Shown here piece by piece: positions 37,657-46,134 of a stretch of 64,000 nucleotides of DNA. The stretch is taken from assembly GCA_963169565.1 (NCBI GenBank), contig CAUJDI010000020.1:1-64000 (forward strand), given 5' to 3'. Position 1 is the first letter of the stretch; each line of letters starts with the position of its first letter. A model generated the notes under the pieces. That model searched no databases, was not told where the DNA came from, and worked only from the letters and a program-made list of their open reading frames with translations. This DNA comes from Bacillota bacterium. GTDB lineage: Bacteria > Bacillota > Clostridia > Christensenellales > Aristaeellaceae. The translations under genes and the position numbers were made by a program.

Positions 37657-37869
37657 TTACTCCTCATCCTCCAGGTTGCGGTGGTAGGTAATCAGCCCGC
37701 GCTGGATCTCTTCGATCGCGGCCGCGATGGGTTTGTTCTCTGTACCCTCGATCAGCGGCTGCGCCCCGTCCACCAGCTGGCGGGCGCGCTTGGCCACCAT
37801 TTCCACCAGGGTATAGGCGCTGTCCGCCTTCTTGATCAGGGTCTGGATGCCGGGTACGTTAATCGCCAT
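37657..37869 (-). CDS. rpoZ: RNA polymerase omega subunit
   Basis: LVEMVAKRARQLVDGAQPLIEGTENKPIAAAIEEI. Confidence 0.88.
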   Translation of the reverse strand: MAINVPGIQTLIKKADSAYTLVEMVAKRARQLVDGAQPLIEGTENKPIAAAIEEIQRGLITYHRNLEDEE

Positions 37870-38548
37870 TGTAACTTCTCCTCATCGGTTCTTCTTCAGG
37901 GATGCTGGGATGATAGCGGAGCGTCCGCATCCGCTCCGCGCGGATGATGCACAGAAGGCGTTTGAACGCCATGTCAAGCTCATCATTGACCAGCGCGTAG
38001 TCATAATGGACGTAGCGCGCGATCTCCGCCCTCGCGTTGTCAAGGCGCTTCCTGATCTCCGTCTCGTCGTCGGTGTTGCGGGTGTGCAGGCGCTGCCTGA
38101 GCGTTTCGAAACTGGGCGGCAGGATGAAGATGGACACGCAGTTCTTGATCTGCCTCATGACGTTCATCGCTCCCTGCGAGTCAACGTCCAGCAGCACGTC
38201 AAGGCCGTTTTCAAGCGCGTCTTCCACAGGCTGCCGGGGGGTGCCGTATCTGTGGTCATGCACGGTGGCATGCTCCAGCAGCTTATCGCTCTTCAGCAGA
38301 CTGTCAAACTCCGTTTCGCTGATGAAACGGTAATGGATCCCTTCCTGCTCCGTTTCCCTGCGGGTGCGCGTCGTCACGCTGACGGAGAAAATGATCGACT
38401 TGTCCTGCGCCACAAGCCGCTCGCACAAGGTGCCTTTCCCTGACCCTGACGGTCCGGAGATCAGGATCAGCATCCCCTTGCGGTCCGGTTTCTGTTTTTT
38501 GCCTGCCGAAACGATGTTTTCCCCCTTGCCGGGCAGCCCTTGCTTCAT
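37859..38548 (-). CDS. gmk: Guanylate kinase
   Basis: LILISGPSGSGKGTLCERL, FSVSVTTRTRRETEQEGIHYRFIS. Confidence 0.93.
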   Translation of the reverse strand: MKQGLPGKGENIVSAGKKQKPDRKGMLILISGPSGSGKGTLCERLVAQDKSIIFSVSVTTRTRRETEQEGIHYRFISETEFDSLLKSDKLLEHATVHDHRYGTPRQPVEDALENGLDVLLDVDSQGAMNVMRQIKNCVSIFILPPSFETLRQRLHTRNTDDETEIRKRLDNARAEIARYVHYDYALVNDELDMAFKRLLCIIRAERMRTLRYHPSIPEEEPMRRSYNGD

Positions 38549-38552
38549 CACG

Positions 38553-39425
38553 TCACTCCACGTTCTGTATCTGCTCGCGGATCTTTTCCGCCTCACTCTT
38601 GCACACAAGGCCAAGCCTGGTCACCTGGAGCGAGGCGGACTTGGAGCAGATGGTGTTTCCCTCACGGTTGAGTTCCTGTGCCAGAAAATCAAGCTCTCGG
38701 CCGACAGGCGTCTGACTCCTGAGCAGTTCCCTGATCTGCAGGCAGTGGGCCTTCAGCCGGCTGATCTCCTCGCTGATGTCACAGCGGTCTGAGAATAGCG
38801 CGATCTCTTGCGCGAGCCGCTGCGGATCCGCCTGGACGTCCGGCAGGGTGGAGAGCCGCTTGAGCAGCTTCTCCTGCGCCTGAAGCGGCTGCTGCGGGGC
38901 GGCCGTCTCCAGCTCATCGGCCGCTGCTTCCAGCAGGGAAAGATGCTCCTCAAAAAAGAGTTTCAGCTGCTCCCCCTCGCGTTGTCGGTCACTGTCCGCA
39001 GCGTCGCACGCGGCCTCCAGTGCTTCCATCGCCGCCTCCAGCAGCAGGTCCGCTTCCATTTCAAGCGGCACCACGCTTAAAACCTCCGGCAGCATCATCA
39101 GGGTGCTGAGTTTCAGCGTGCCCTTGATCCCGGCCGCATCGGCGATCTGCCGCGCTGCCTGGGCATATTCCCGCGCGAGGGGCAGGTTGGCGCTGACCAG
39201 GGTCGTCCTGGCGCCCGCGGCGTCCAGGCTGAGGGAGAACTCGATCCGGCCGCGGGAAAAACGCTCACCAAGACGCTTGCGGAGCGGGATCTCCAGCGAA
39301 GTGACGGACTTGGGCAGGCGGACGGAAACGTCCAGAAAACGGTGATTGACCGTCCGGACCTCCGCCGTGACACCCGTTCCAGCCTTGGCCGACTGACCGC
39401 GGCCGTATCCCGTCATGCTCCTCAT
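38553..39425 (-). CDS. YicC-family protein
   Basis: MRSMTGYGRGQ, VRTVNHRFLDVSVRLP, C-terminal LDFLAQELNREGNTICSKS. Confidence 0.9.
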   Translation of the reverse strand: MRSMTGYGRGQSAKAGTGVTAEVRTVNHRFLDVSVRLPKSVTSLEIPLRKRLGERFSRGRIEFSLSLDAAGARTTLVSANLPLAREYAQAARQIADAAGIKGTLKLSTLMMLPEVLSVVPLEMEADLLLEAAMEALEAACDAADSDRQREGEQLKLFFEEHLSLLEAAADELETAAPQQPLQAQEKLLKRLSTLPDVQADPQRLAQEIALFSDRCDISEEISRLKAHCLQIRELLRSQTPVGRELDFLAQELNREGNTICSKSASLQVTRLGLVCKSEAEKIREQIQNVE

Positions 39426-39450
39426 CCCATGCCCCCTCCCCGGTGAAAAG

Positions 39451-39479
39451 AGTATACCATGTTTTCCATCACCTGAAAA
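39451..39479 (-). promoter_or_regulatory. Putative promoter for the yicC-gmk-rpoZ run (TTTTCA-17-TATACT, extended -10)
   Basis: Reverse complement TTTTCAGGTGATGGAAAACATGGTATACT. Confidence 0.5.
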
Positions 39480-39540
39480 GGAGCGGACGGCTCGGGAAAG
39501 CCTGTGGGATATGGTTTCCTGAAGACTTTTCCGGCAATGC

Positions 39541-39569
39541 TTGACGCCCGGCTGACCCGGGTATATACT
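39541..39569 (+). promoter_or_regulatory. Putative promoter of the T-box/thrS unit (TTGACG-17-TATACT)
   Basis: Spacing read directly. Confidence 0.55.
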
Positions 39570-39575
39570 CTCGGC

Positions 39576-39800
39576 ATCGCAGGGATGAGGGGGACACGCC
39601 CCCGGAAACCGCCAAAAGAGAGGGCGCGCCAAGGCTGAAAGCGAGCCCGGGAGAGGGATCCGGAAGGTACCGCTGCCTGACCTGGACGCGCGGCGCGCGA
39701 TAAAGCGCTGAAAAGCGGCCGCCGCCTGACAAGGCGCGGCAATCAGGGTGGAACCGCGGAGAGACACATCCGTCCCAAGTTGGATGGGTGTTTTATTTAT
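39576..39800 (+). ncRNA. T-box leader upstream of thrS
   Basis: T-box sequence AGGGTGGAACCGCGG near 39746, followed by terminator-like acacatccgtcccaagttggatgggtgttttattt. Candidate ACC (Thr) specifier at 39669-39671 (tentative). Confidence 0.88.
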
Positions 39801-39828
39801 ACCATGTCAAGTTTTTAGGGAGGGTCAT

Positions 39829-41748
39829 ATGCAGATCGTATACAAGGGAGAAAGCAGGAGTTTTGAAGAAGGCCGGAATGCCCTGGATATCCTCCGGGAG
39901 CTGGATCCCGACTCGCTGAAGACAGCCATCGCGGCCAGGCTCAACGGCGGCCTGGTGGAGCTGGCGCGTCCGATCGCTCAGGAGGGGGAACTGGTTCCAG
40001 TCGGCTTTGAGGATGAGGAAGCCCGGCACGTGCTGCGCCATACCGCCAGCCATGTGCTGGCCAGCGCGGTCAAAAACCTGTTCCCAAAGGCGAAGCTGGC
40101 CATCGGGCCCGCGATCGAGAACGGGTTCTACTATGACTTTGACGTCGAGGAGCCTTTCGCGCCGGAGGACCTGGGCAGGATCGAAAAGGAAATGGCCCGC
40201 ATCATCAAAAAAAATGACCGGGAGGAGCGTTTCGTCCTGCCCCGTGCGGAAGCCCTGAAACTGATGGAGGAACGGGGCGAACCGTACAAGGTCGAGCTGA
40301 TCCTTGACCTGCCCGAGGACGCGGAGCTGTCCTTCTACCGCCAGGGCGAGTTCATCGACCTCTGCGCCGGGCCTCACCTCCCCAGCACGGGCAAAGTGAA
40401 GGCTTTCAAGCTCACCAGCCTGGCGGGCGCCTACTGGCGCGGCAGCGAAAAGAACAAGATGCTTCAGCGCATCTACGGAACGGCATTCTTCAACAAGGAA
40501 GAGATGGAAACCTACCTTGCCCAGGTCGAGGAAGCCAAGAAGCGAGACCACCGGAAACTCGGGCGTGAACTGGACCTGTATGACATTCTCGACGAAGGGC
40601 CCGGTTTCCCCTTCTTCTACCCCAAGGGCATGATGCTGCGCAACCTCCTTGAGGAATTCTGGCGCAGGATCCACCGGGAGCACGGCTATGAGGAGATCAG
40701 GACCCCCTTGATCCTGAGCCGCGATCTGTGGGAACGCAGCGGGCACTGGGACCATTACAGGGAAAACATGTACACGACCCGGATAGATGACATGGACTTC
40801 GCGATCAAACCGATGAACTGTCCGGGCAGCATCCTCGCCTACAAGCGCAGGCTGTGGAGTTACCGCGATCTTCCGATCCGCAACGGCGAACTCGGCATCG
40901 TCCACCGGCATGAGAAGTCCGGCGCACTTCACGGGCTGATGCGCGTGCGCTGCTTCACACAGGACGACGCGCACCTGTATATGACCTACGAGCAGGCCAA
41001 GGATGAGATCATCGGCGTCTTCAAGCTGACAGACCTTGTGTACAGCACGTTCGGCTTCAAGTACAGGGTCGAGCTGTCCACGATGCCGGAAGACCACATC
41101 GGCACCCTTCAAATGTGGGAAAGGGCGACGGACGTCCTGAAGAGCGCGCTGGATGAAGTCAAGGTGCCGTATCAGATCAACGAGGGCGACGGCGCGTTCT
41201 ACGGGCCGAAGATCGACTTCCATCTCCGGGACAGCATCGGCCGTACCTGGCAGTGCGGCACCATCCAGCTGGACATGAACCTGCCGGAACGGTTCGACCT
41301 GACCTATACGGGACCTGACGGGGAAAAGCACCGGCCGGTGATGATCCACCGGACCATTTACGGCTCAATCGAGCGGTTCATCGGCATCCTCACAGAGCAC
41401 TTCGGCGGCGCGTTCCCGCTGTGGCTGTCTCCAGTGCAGGCACGCATCCTGACCATCACGGACCGCGCCGACGCGGCCGCGAAAGAACTGAGAGGGAAGA
41501 TGGAAGCGGCCGGTCTGCGGGTGGAAATGGACCTTCGAAACGAGAAGATCGGCTTCAAGGTCCGCGAAGCGCAGATGATGAAGACCCCCTACATGCTGGT
41601 CATCGGCGACAGGGAAGCGGAAGAGGGCACTGTGTCGGTCCGGACGCGCAAAGGCGAAGCCATCAACGGCGTCAGCCACGACAGGCTGATCCAGGTCCTG
41701 CTGAAGGAAGCAGGCGGCAGGTCGCTTGAACAAAGCAAGGACTTTTGA
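39829..41748 (+). CDS. thrS: Threonyl-tRNA synthetase
   Basis: TGS domain, HTASHVLA, GPAIENGFYYDF, KPMNCPGS, VMIHRTIYGSIERFIGILTE; start after the T-box. Confidence 0.96.
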   Translation: MQIVYKGESRSFEEGRNALDILRELDPDSLKTAIAARLNGGLVELARPIAQEGELVPVGFEDEEARHVLRHTASHVLASAVKNLFPKAKLAIGPAIENGFYYDFDVEEPFAPEDLGRIEKEMARIIKKNDREERFVLPRAEALKLMEERGEPYKVELILDLPEDAELSFYRQGEFIDLCAGPHLPSTGKVKAFKLTSLAGAYWRGSEKNKMLQRIYGTAFFNKEEMETYLAQVEEAKKRDHRKLGRELDLYDILDEGPGFPFFYPKGMMLRNLLEEFWRRIHREHGYEEIRTPLILSRDLWERSGHWDHYRENMYTTRIDDMDFAIKPMNCPGSILAYKRRLWSYRDLPIRNGELGIVHRHEKSGALHGLMRVRCFTQDDAHLYMTYEQAKDEIIGVFKLTDLVYSTFGFKYRVELSTMPEDHIGTLQMWERATDVLKSALDEVKVPYQINEGDGAFYGPKIDFHLRDSIGRTWQCGTIQLDMNLPERFDLTYTGPDGEKHRPVMIHRTIYGSIERFIGILTEHFGGAFPLWLSPVQARILTITDRADAAAKELRGKMEAAGLRVEMDLRNEKIGFKVREAQMMKTPYMLVIGDREAEEGTVSVRTRKGEAINGVSHDRLIQVLLKEAGGRSLEQSKDF

Positions 41749-41778
41749 TCACTGCCCCGGCAAACAGACCTGAAAGAC

Positions 41779-41812
41779 AACGCCCCGGCGCGCGCCGGGG
41801 CGTTTGTTTCCC
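41779..41812 (+). terminator. Terminator hairpin after thrS
   Basis: aacgccccggcg-cgcgccggggcgtttgtttcc. Confidence 0.75.
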
Positions 41813-41824
41813 CTTTTCAGATCA

Positions 41825-41853
41825 TTGCCACCCTTCACGTTCTGGCATATACT
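41825..41853 (+). promoter_or_regulatory. Putative uxaC promoter (TTGCCA-17-TATACT)
   Basis: Spacing read directly; about 30 bp upstream of the start. Confidence 0.5.
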
Positions 41854-41884
41854 GGGATGAGCAAATAGAAAAGGAAGGGTCGCC

Positions 41885-43291
41885 ATGAAACCTTTTTTGT
41901 CGGAAGATTTTCTGCTCAACACCGATGTCGCGAAGCGCCTGTACCATGATTATGCCAGGGACATGCCGATCATCGATTACCACTGCCACCTGCCGTCCGA
42001 AGAAATCGCGGATGACGTCGGGTTCCGCAACATCGGGCATCTGATGCTGGGCGGCGACCATTATAAGTGGCGGGCGATGGCGGTCTTTGGGTATGACAAT
42101 GAGTTCATCCGCACCTCGGGCGACAGGGATAGGTTCTTCGCCTACGCAAATGCCATGCCCATGATGGCGGGGAATCCCCTGTATCACTGGACCCATATGG
42201 AACTCAGGCGGGTATTCGGCATCACGGACGTGCTCAGTGCCGATACCGCGCAGAAGATATGGGACGAGGCGAATGAAAAGCTGAAGGACAAGGCTTTTCA
42301 TGCCCGCGCGCTCATCAGGCGCTTCAACGTCCGCGCCCTGTGCACGACGGATGACCCCGCCGATCCGCTGACACACCACCGGGCCCTTGAAAGGGACGCC
42401 GGTTTCCCCGTCCGCGTGCTGCCCGCCTTCAGGCCGGACAAGAGCATCAACGTGGACAGGGACGGCTTCAGGGACTATATCGTGAAGCTGTCTCAGGAGT
42501 CCGGAGTGCTGATCTCTTCCGCGGAGGACGTCATCGCGGCACTGGAAAAACGGATCGGCTACTTTCATGACTGCGGCTGCAGACTCTCAGACCACGCGCT
42601 TGACACGGTTCCCTTCACCGGACCGGATGACGGGAAGGCCGACCAGGCTTTCCGCCGGGCGATGGACGGGCACAGGCCGGATCATGAGGCGGCAGAGCAT
42701 TACCGGACAAAGCTGCTGGTCGCGCTGGGCGAAATCTACTCCCGCCGCGGCTGGGTCCAGCAGTATCACATCGGAGCCCTGCGGAACGTCAATTCCCGGC
42801 TTTATGGGAAGTTTGGCCCGGACACGGGGTTTGACGCGAACACGGACGCGCCTGTCGGAATGAACCTGGCCGGACTGCTTGACGCACAGGAAAGAAAGGG
42901 TGTGCTGCCAAAAACCATCCTGTACAGCCTGAACCCCGCCGCCAATTACACGCTGGCAACCATCGCCGGCTGCTTTCAGGGCGGCACCCCAGGCAAGATC
43001 CAGTTCGGCAGCGCCTGGTGGTTCTGCGACCAGCACGACGGGATGACGGAGCAGATGAAAGCACTCTCCTCCATCGGGCTGATCAGTCAGTTCGTGGGCA
43101 TGCTGACTGATTCCAGGAGCTTCACGTCCTATCCCCGGCATGAGTATTTCCGCCGGATCTTCTGTGATATCCTGGGAGGCTGGGTCGAGCGCGGTGAATA
43201 CCCGGATGATGAACAAGCGCTTGAGAAAATCGTCAGGGGCGTCTGTTACAGCAACGCGAAGGACTATTTCGATTTCGGGCTGACGGATTAG
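41885..43291 (+). CDS. uxaC: Glucuronate/galacturonate isomerase
   Basis: MPIIDYHCHLPSEEIADD, LCTTDDPADPLTHH, GSAWWFCDQHDGM, LTDSRSFTSYPRHEYFRRI. Confidence 0.93.
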   Translation: MKPFLSEDFLLNTDVAKRLYHDYARDMPIIDYHCHLPSEEIADDVGFRNIGHLMLGGDHYKWRAMAVFGYDNEFIRTSGDRDRFFAYANAMPMMAGNPLYHWTHMELRRVFGITDVLSADTAQKIWDEANEKLKDKAFHARALIRRFNVRALCTTDDPADPLTHHRALERDAGFPVRVLPAFRPDKSINVDRDGFRDYIVKLSQESGVLISSAEDVIAALEKRIGYFHDCGCRLSDHALDTVPFTGPDDGKADQAFRRAMDGHRPDHEAAEHYRTKLLVALGEIYSRRGWVQQYHIGALRNVNSRLYGKFGPDTGFDANTDAPVGMNLAGLLDAQERKGVLPKTILYSLNPAANYTLATIAGCFQGGTPGKIQFGSAWWFCDQHDGMTEQMKALSSIGLISQFVGMLTDSRSFTSYPRHEYFRRIFCDILGGWVERGEYPDDEQALEKIVRGVCYSNAKDYFDFGLTD

Positions 43292-44625
43292 TCTGCCCTT
43301 ACCCGCTCCGGCACGCCCAGCAGACGCATATGCCGGGCGATGTGGCGCTCCAGCTTGTCCGCATAAAGCTCGGCGTTGGCGTCCCAGAGCCTGCAGAGCT
43401 GATCATGCAGCCATGGATCGCTCAAGATCAGGCCGTAGGTGATGTGGATGAGCTGCCGGGCGTTGTTGTCGTCCATCAATCCGGGCAGTTCATCGTCCGA
43501 TAAAGTGCCCGGATCCGGGATCTTATTGAGGTTGGCTGAAACGTGATAATACGCGCGGGCTTCGTCAAAGTGCTTCAGCGCGAAGGCGTGCGCCTCGCGG
43601 TAGAGCGCGGGGTTCTTCTCCGCGCAGACGCGCATCGCCTCCAGCCAGTTGGTGCCCGCGGTCTTCACGTGGAACACCCCCCGGGTATGCCGGCCGATCG
43701 AAGGGAACACGCTGAATTTGTCAGAGCCGGAGTGCACGCTAATCTTGTAGCCGAAATGCCGCGCGATGGCGGCGTGCACACGCATTTCCCTGTCGAACTG
43801 ATCCACGTCCCCGATGTAGTCGATGCCCTTCTGGAACTCGCCGCAGAAGCGGGGCGCGAGGGTCGCCATCCGGACGCCCGCGAGCTTCAGCTCACTGGCG
43901 GCAAAGAAATGCTGCTGCGGGGTGGTCGGCGTCGCGGTCTCATCGATGGAGATCTCAAGCTCCGCCCGATAAGCGCTGCTTGCAAAGAAACTCCACCAGA
44001 CCTGCGCGGCGTAACGGACGGCCTCGCCGTAAATGTGCTGAGCCTTCGCAAGGTCATCCTCAGTAAAAACGATGCTGTCCCCATCCTCCAGCATGAAAGT
44101 CCTGTCCAGGTAACGGCGGCGCAGGTCCTCATTGAGTTCGGCTTTTCCGCCGTCGGACCTGATGTGCTCCGAACAGTCCAGCGTGATCATGCTGAAGCCG
44201 AGGTCCAGCGCGCCGCGCACCTCATCCATTGTCTTCAGGTGGTCCCCGTCAGCGCCGAAACCGTCCTGGTAATCTTCCCTGAACACCGCGAAGGTGGCGG
44301 CATCCAGCACATCCTTATATGTTCTTCCGGTCAGCTTCAGTTCCCGCATCGACTGCTGGGCCAGCACCGGGGCGGCGTCATATTTGCGGAACACGCGGAC
44401 GTGGCCCGGGGCCGCGATCCCCAGCCTGTCCCCAACGCCGAAGCTGCGCTCCCTTCCCAAAACGGGAACAGGGGCCGTGAAAGGGAAATTCTCCCTGAGG
44501 TACTCCGCCGCTTCATGGTCGGCGGGACGCGTCTTGCCGTCGATGACCAGCACATCTCCCCCGTCTCCCCTGGCCATAAAGACCTTGCCATGCGCTGAGC
44601 GTGGATACATCATCAGTTTGCCCAT
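43288..44625 (-). CDS. uxaE: Tagaturonate epimerase (UxaE-type)
   Basis: UxaE-like: GVGDRLGIAAPGHVR, DQFDREMRVHAAIARHFGYKISVHSGSDKFSVFPSIG; position next to uxaC. Confidence 0.75.
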   Translation of the reverse strand: MGKLMMYPRSAHGKVFMARGDGGDVLVIDGKTRPADHEAAEYLRENFPFTAPVPVLGRERSFGVGDRLGIAAPGHVRVFRKYDAAPVLAQQSMRELKLTGRTYKDVLDAATFAVFREDYQDGFGADGDHLKTMDEVRGALDLGFSMITLDCSEHIRSDGGKAELNEDLRRRYLDRTFMLEDGDSIVFTEDDLAKAQHIYGEAVRYAAQVWWSFFASSAYRAELEISIDETATPTTPQQHFFAASELKLAGVRMATLAPRFCGEFQKGIDYIGDVDQFDREMRVHAAIARHFGYKISVHSGSDKFSVFPSIGRHTRGVFHVKTAGTNWLEAMRVCAEKNPALYREAHAFALKHFDEARAYYHVSANLNKIPDPGTLSDDELPGLMDDNNARQLIHITYGLILSDPWLHDQLCRLWDANAELYADKLERHIARHMRLLGVPERVRAD

Positions 44626-46044
44626 TTATGCCTCCTTCCCTGCCTTATGTGCCCTTTTCCATGCATCCGGCAGGATGTCGATGGTGTTTTCGATCATTTC
44701 TCCAAGCATCCTTTCGGTGTCCATTGGGTCGAGCCTGAATGTCTGGGGATCGTTGAGCAGAACGTTCAGCGCAAGGTTCCAGTCGCAATTCATCGCGGCT
44801 TTCACAATGCCCAGCTGATTGAGGGAGTGGCGCGAGACCAGCGCGTCAAGGCCGTGCGGGAGCGGCCCTGAATACATCGGTGTGATCGCGTCGCGGGAGA
44901 AAAACGCGTTGATCTCAACGACGGCGTTCTCCGGTAAGTTGGGGATCTGGCCACGGTTGGGGATATTCACATTGGACACCATGTCCCCCAGCCCGAGCAG
45001 GGCCTTGAGCAGCAGGTGGCCCTCCTCCCCGGATTCCTTCATGTCAATGGGCTCAGCCCCTGATAGCAGCGCGGCGCGCTTTGCAAGCCTCTCTGACAGG
45101 TCCTTTTCCCGCCAATCCACCGTGGTCAGGCTGAAACCCCACTCCTTCGCGGTATTCTGGTCTTTCAGGTACCAGGGGGGCACAAACTCCGCCAGGTGCC
45201 GGTCACCCGCCGCCGCGATGAGGCCGTAGCGGCGGAAAAGATCGAACTTCACCCGGTGGGAGCAGTCAAAGTTGTTGTTCATCCAGTTGTCGTCCTTGCC
45301 CTTGAGGAATCCTGTCCGGAAGTACCGGTCCGCAAAGCGCCTGTACAGGGGGAAAATATCAAGGTCCTGATAGCTTGCGCTGTACAGGAAAGTGAAGTGG
45401 TTGATGCCCGTGACGCCGGTGCGGATGTCCTCCCGCCTGACCCCTTTGATGCCTTCCAGGTCCTCCAGCATCTCTGCCAGCAGTTTCTGCGTCCCGAAAA
45501 CCTCATGGCAGCAGCCGAAGGCGCGAATGTCCGGGAAAACGGCATAAAGCGTGTTCATGCACACCGTCATGGGATTGGTGTAGTTGATGACCCAGGCGCG
45601 GGGGGCGTTGTCGCGGATGGCAAGGGCGATCTCCACGAACATGGGCACAGTGCGCAAGGCGCGCATCAGGCCTCCCGGGCCCACCGTATCGCCCACAGGC
45701 TGCCAGATGCCGTACCGCTCCGGCCAGTGCACGTCCGAGCGCATGTGCCCGAAGTGTCCGGGAAGAATGGAGATCACGACAAAGTCGGCCCCGATGAGCG
45801 CTTCCCTGAGCGTTCCGGCCACCTCATAGCGCCAGTGCGACCTGGCCTCCGGATGGGAGGAGATCATCTCCCCGATGCGGCAGTTCTTTTCCGCGGCGTC
45901 CCGGTCGATGTCGTAGAGGCGCACCACGCCCTCCAGCTGGTGATCCATCCCCAGATCCTTCATGAATCCCCACGCCCAGCCGCGGGAACCCCCGCCGATG
46001 TAGGCGACTGTCAGGCCACGAGCCTTCGGACAGAAACGGTCCAT
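44626..46044 (-). CDS. GH4 family glycosidase with CHEV motif, likely alpha-galacturonidase
   Basis: AYIGGGSRGWAWGFMKDL, NYTNPMTVCMNTLYAVFPDIRAFGCCHEVFGTQ. Confidence 0.8.
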   Translation of the reverse strand: MDRFCPKARGLTVAYIGGGSRGWAWGFMKDLGMDHQLEGVVRLYDIDRDAAEKNCRIGEMISSHPEARSHWRYEVAGTLREALIGADFVVISILPGHFGHMRSDVHWPERYGIWQPVGDTVGPGGLMRALRTVPMFVEIALAIRDNAPRAWVINYTNPMTVCMNTLYAVFPDIRAFGCCHEVFGTQKLLAEMLEDLEGIKGVRREDIRTGVTGINHFTFLYSASYQDLDIFPLYRRFADRYFRTGFLKGKDDNWMNNNFDCSHRVKFDLFRRYGLIAAAGDRHLAEFVPPWYLKDQNTAKEWGFSLTTVDWREKDLSERLAKRAALLSGAEPIDMKESGEEGHLLLKALLGLGDMVSNVNIPNRGQIPNLPENAVVEINAFFSRDAITPMYSGPLPHGLDALVSRHSLNQLGIVKAAMNCDWNLALNVLLNDPQTFRLDPMDTERMLGEMIENTIDILPDAWKRAHKAGKEA

Positions 46045-46080
46045 ATGCCTTCCCTCCAGCGTGAAAAGTATTGATGAAAG

Positions 46081-46107
46081 GCCGCAGCGCCCATGGGACG
46101 CTGCGGC
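46081..46107 (-). promoter_or_regulatory. Intercistronic hairpin between the SBP gene and the GH4 gene
   Basis: gccgcagcg-tcccatggg-cgctgcggc on the minus strand, followed by ctttcatc. Confidence 0.5.
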
Positions 46108-46134
46108 GCATGGTATAATTGCCCTCTGATAGCC

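Noticed and set aside
39748-39828. Upstream extension of the thrS ORF to 39748
   Set aside because: The segment lies inside the T-box antiterminator/terminator; true start is ATG 39829 after a GGGAGGG RBS
39793-41349. 518-aa minus-strand ORF opposite thrS
   Set aside because: Fully antisense to a clear ThrRS; composition (V/D/H/R-rich without domains) is typical of mirror ORFs in GC-rich genes
43543-44598. 351-aa plus-strand ORF opposite uxaE
   Set aside because: Antisense shadow of a conserved enzyme gene
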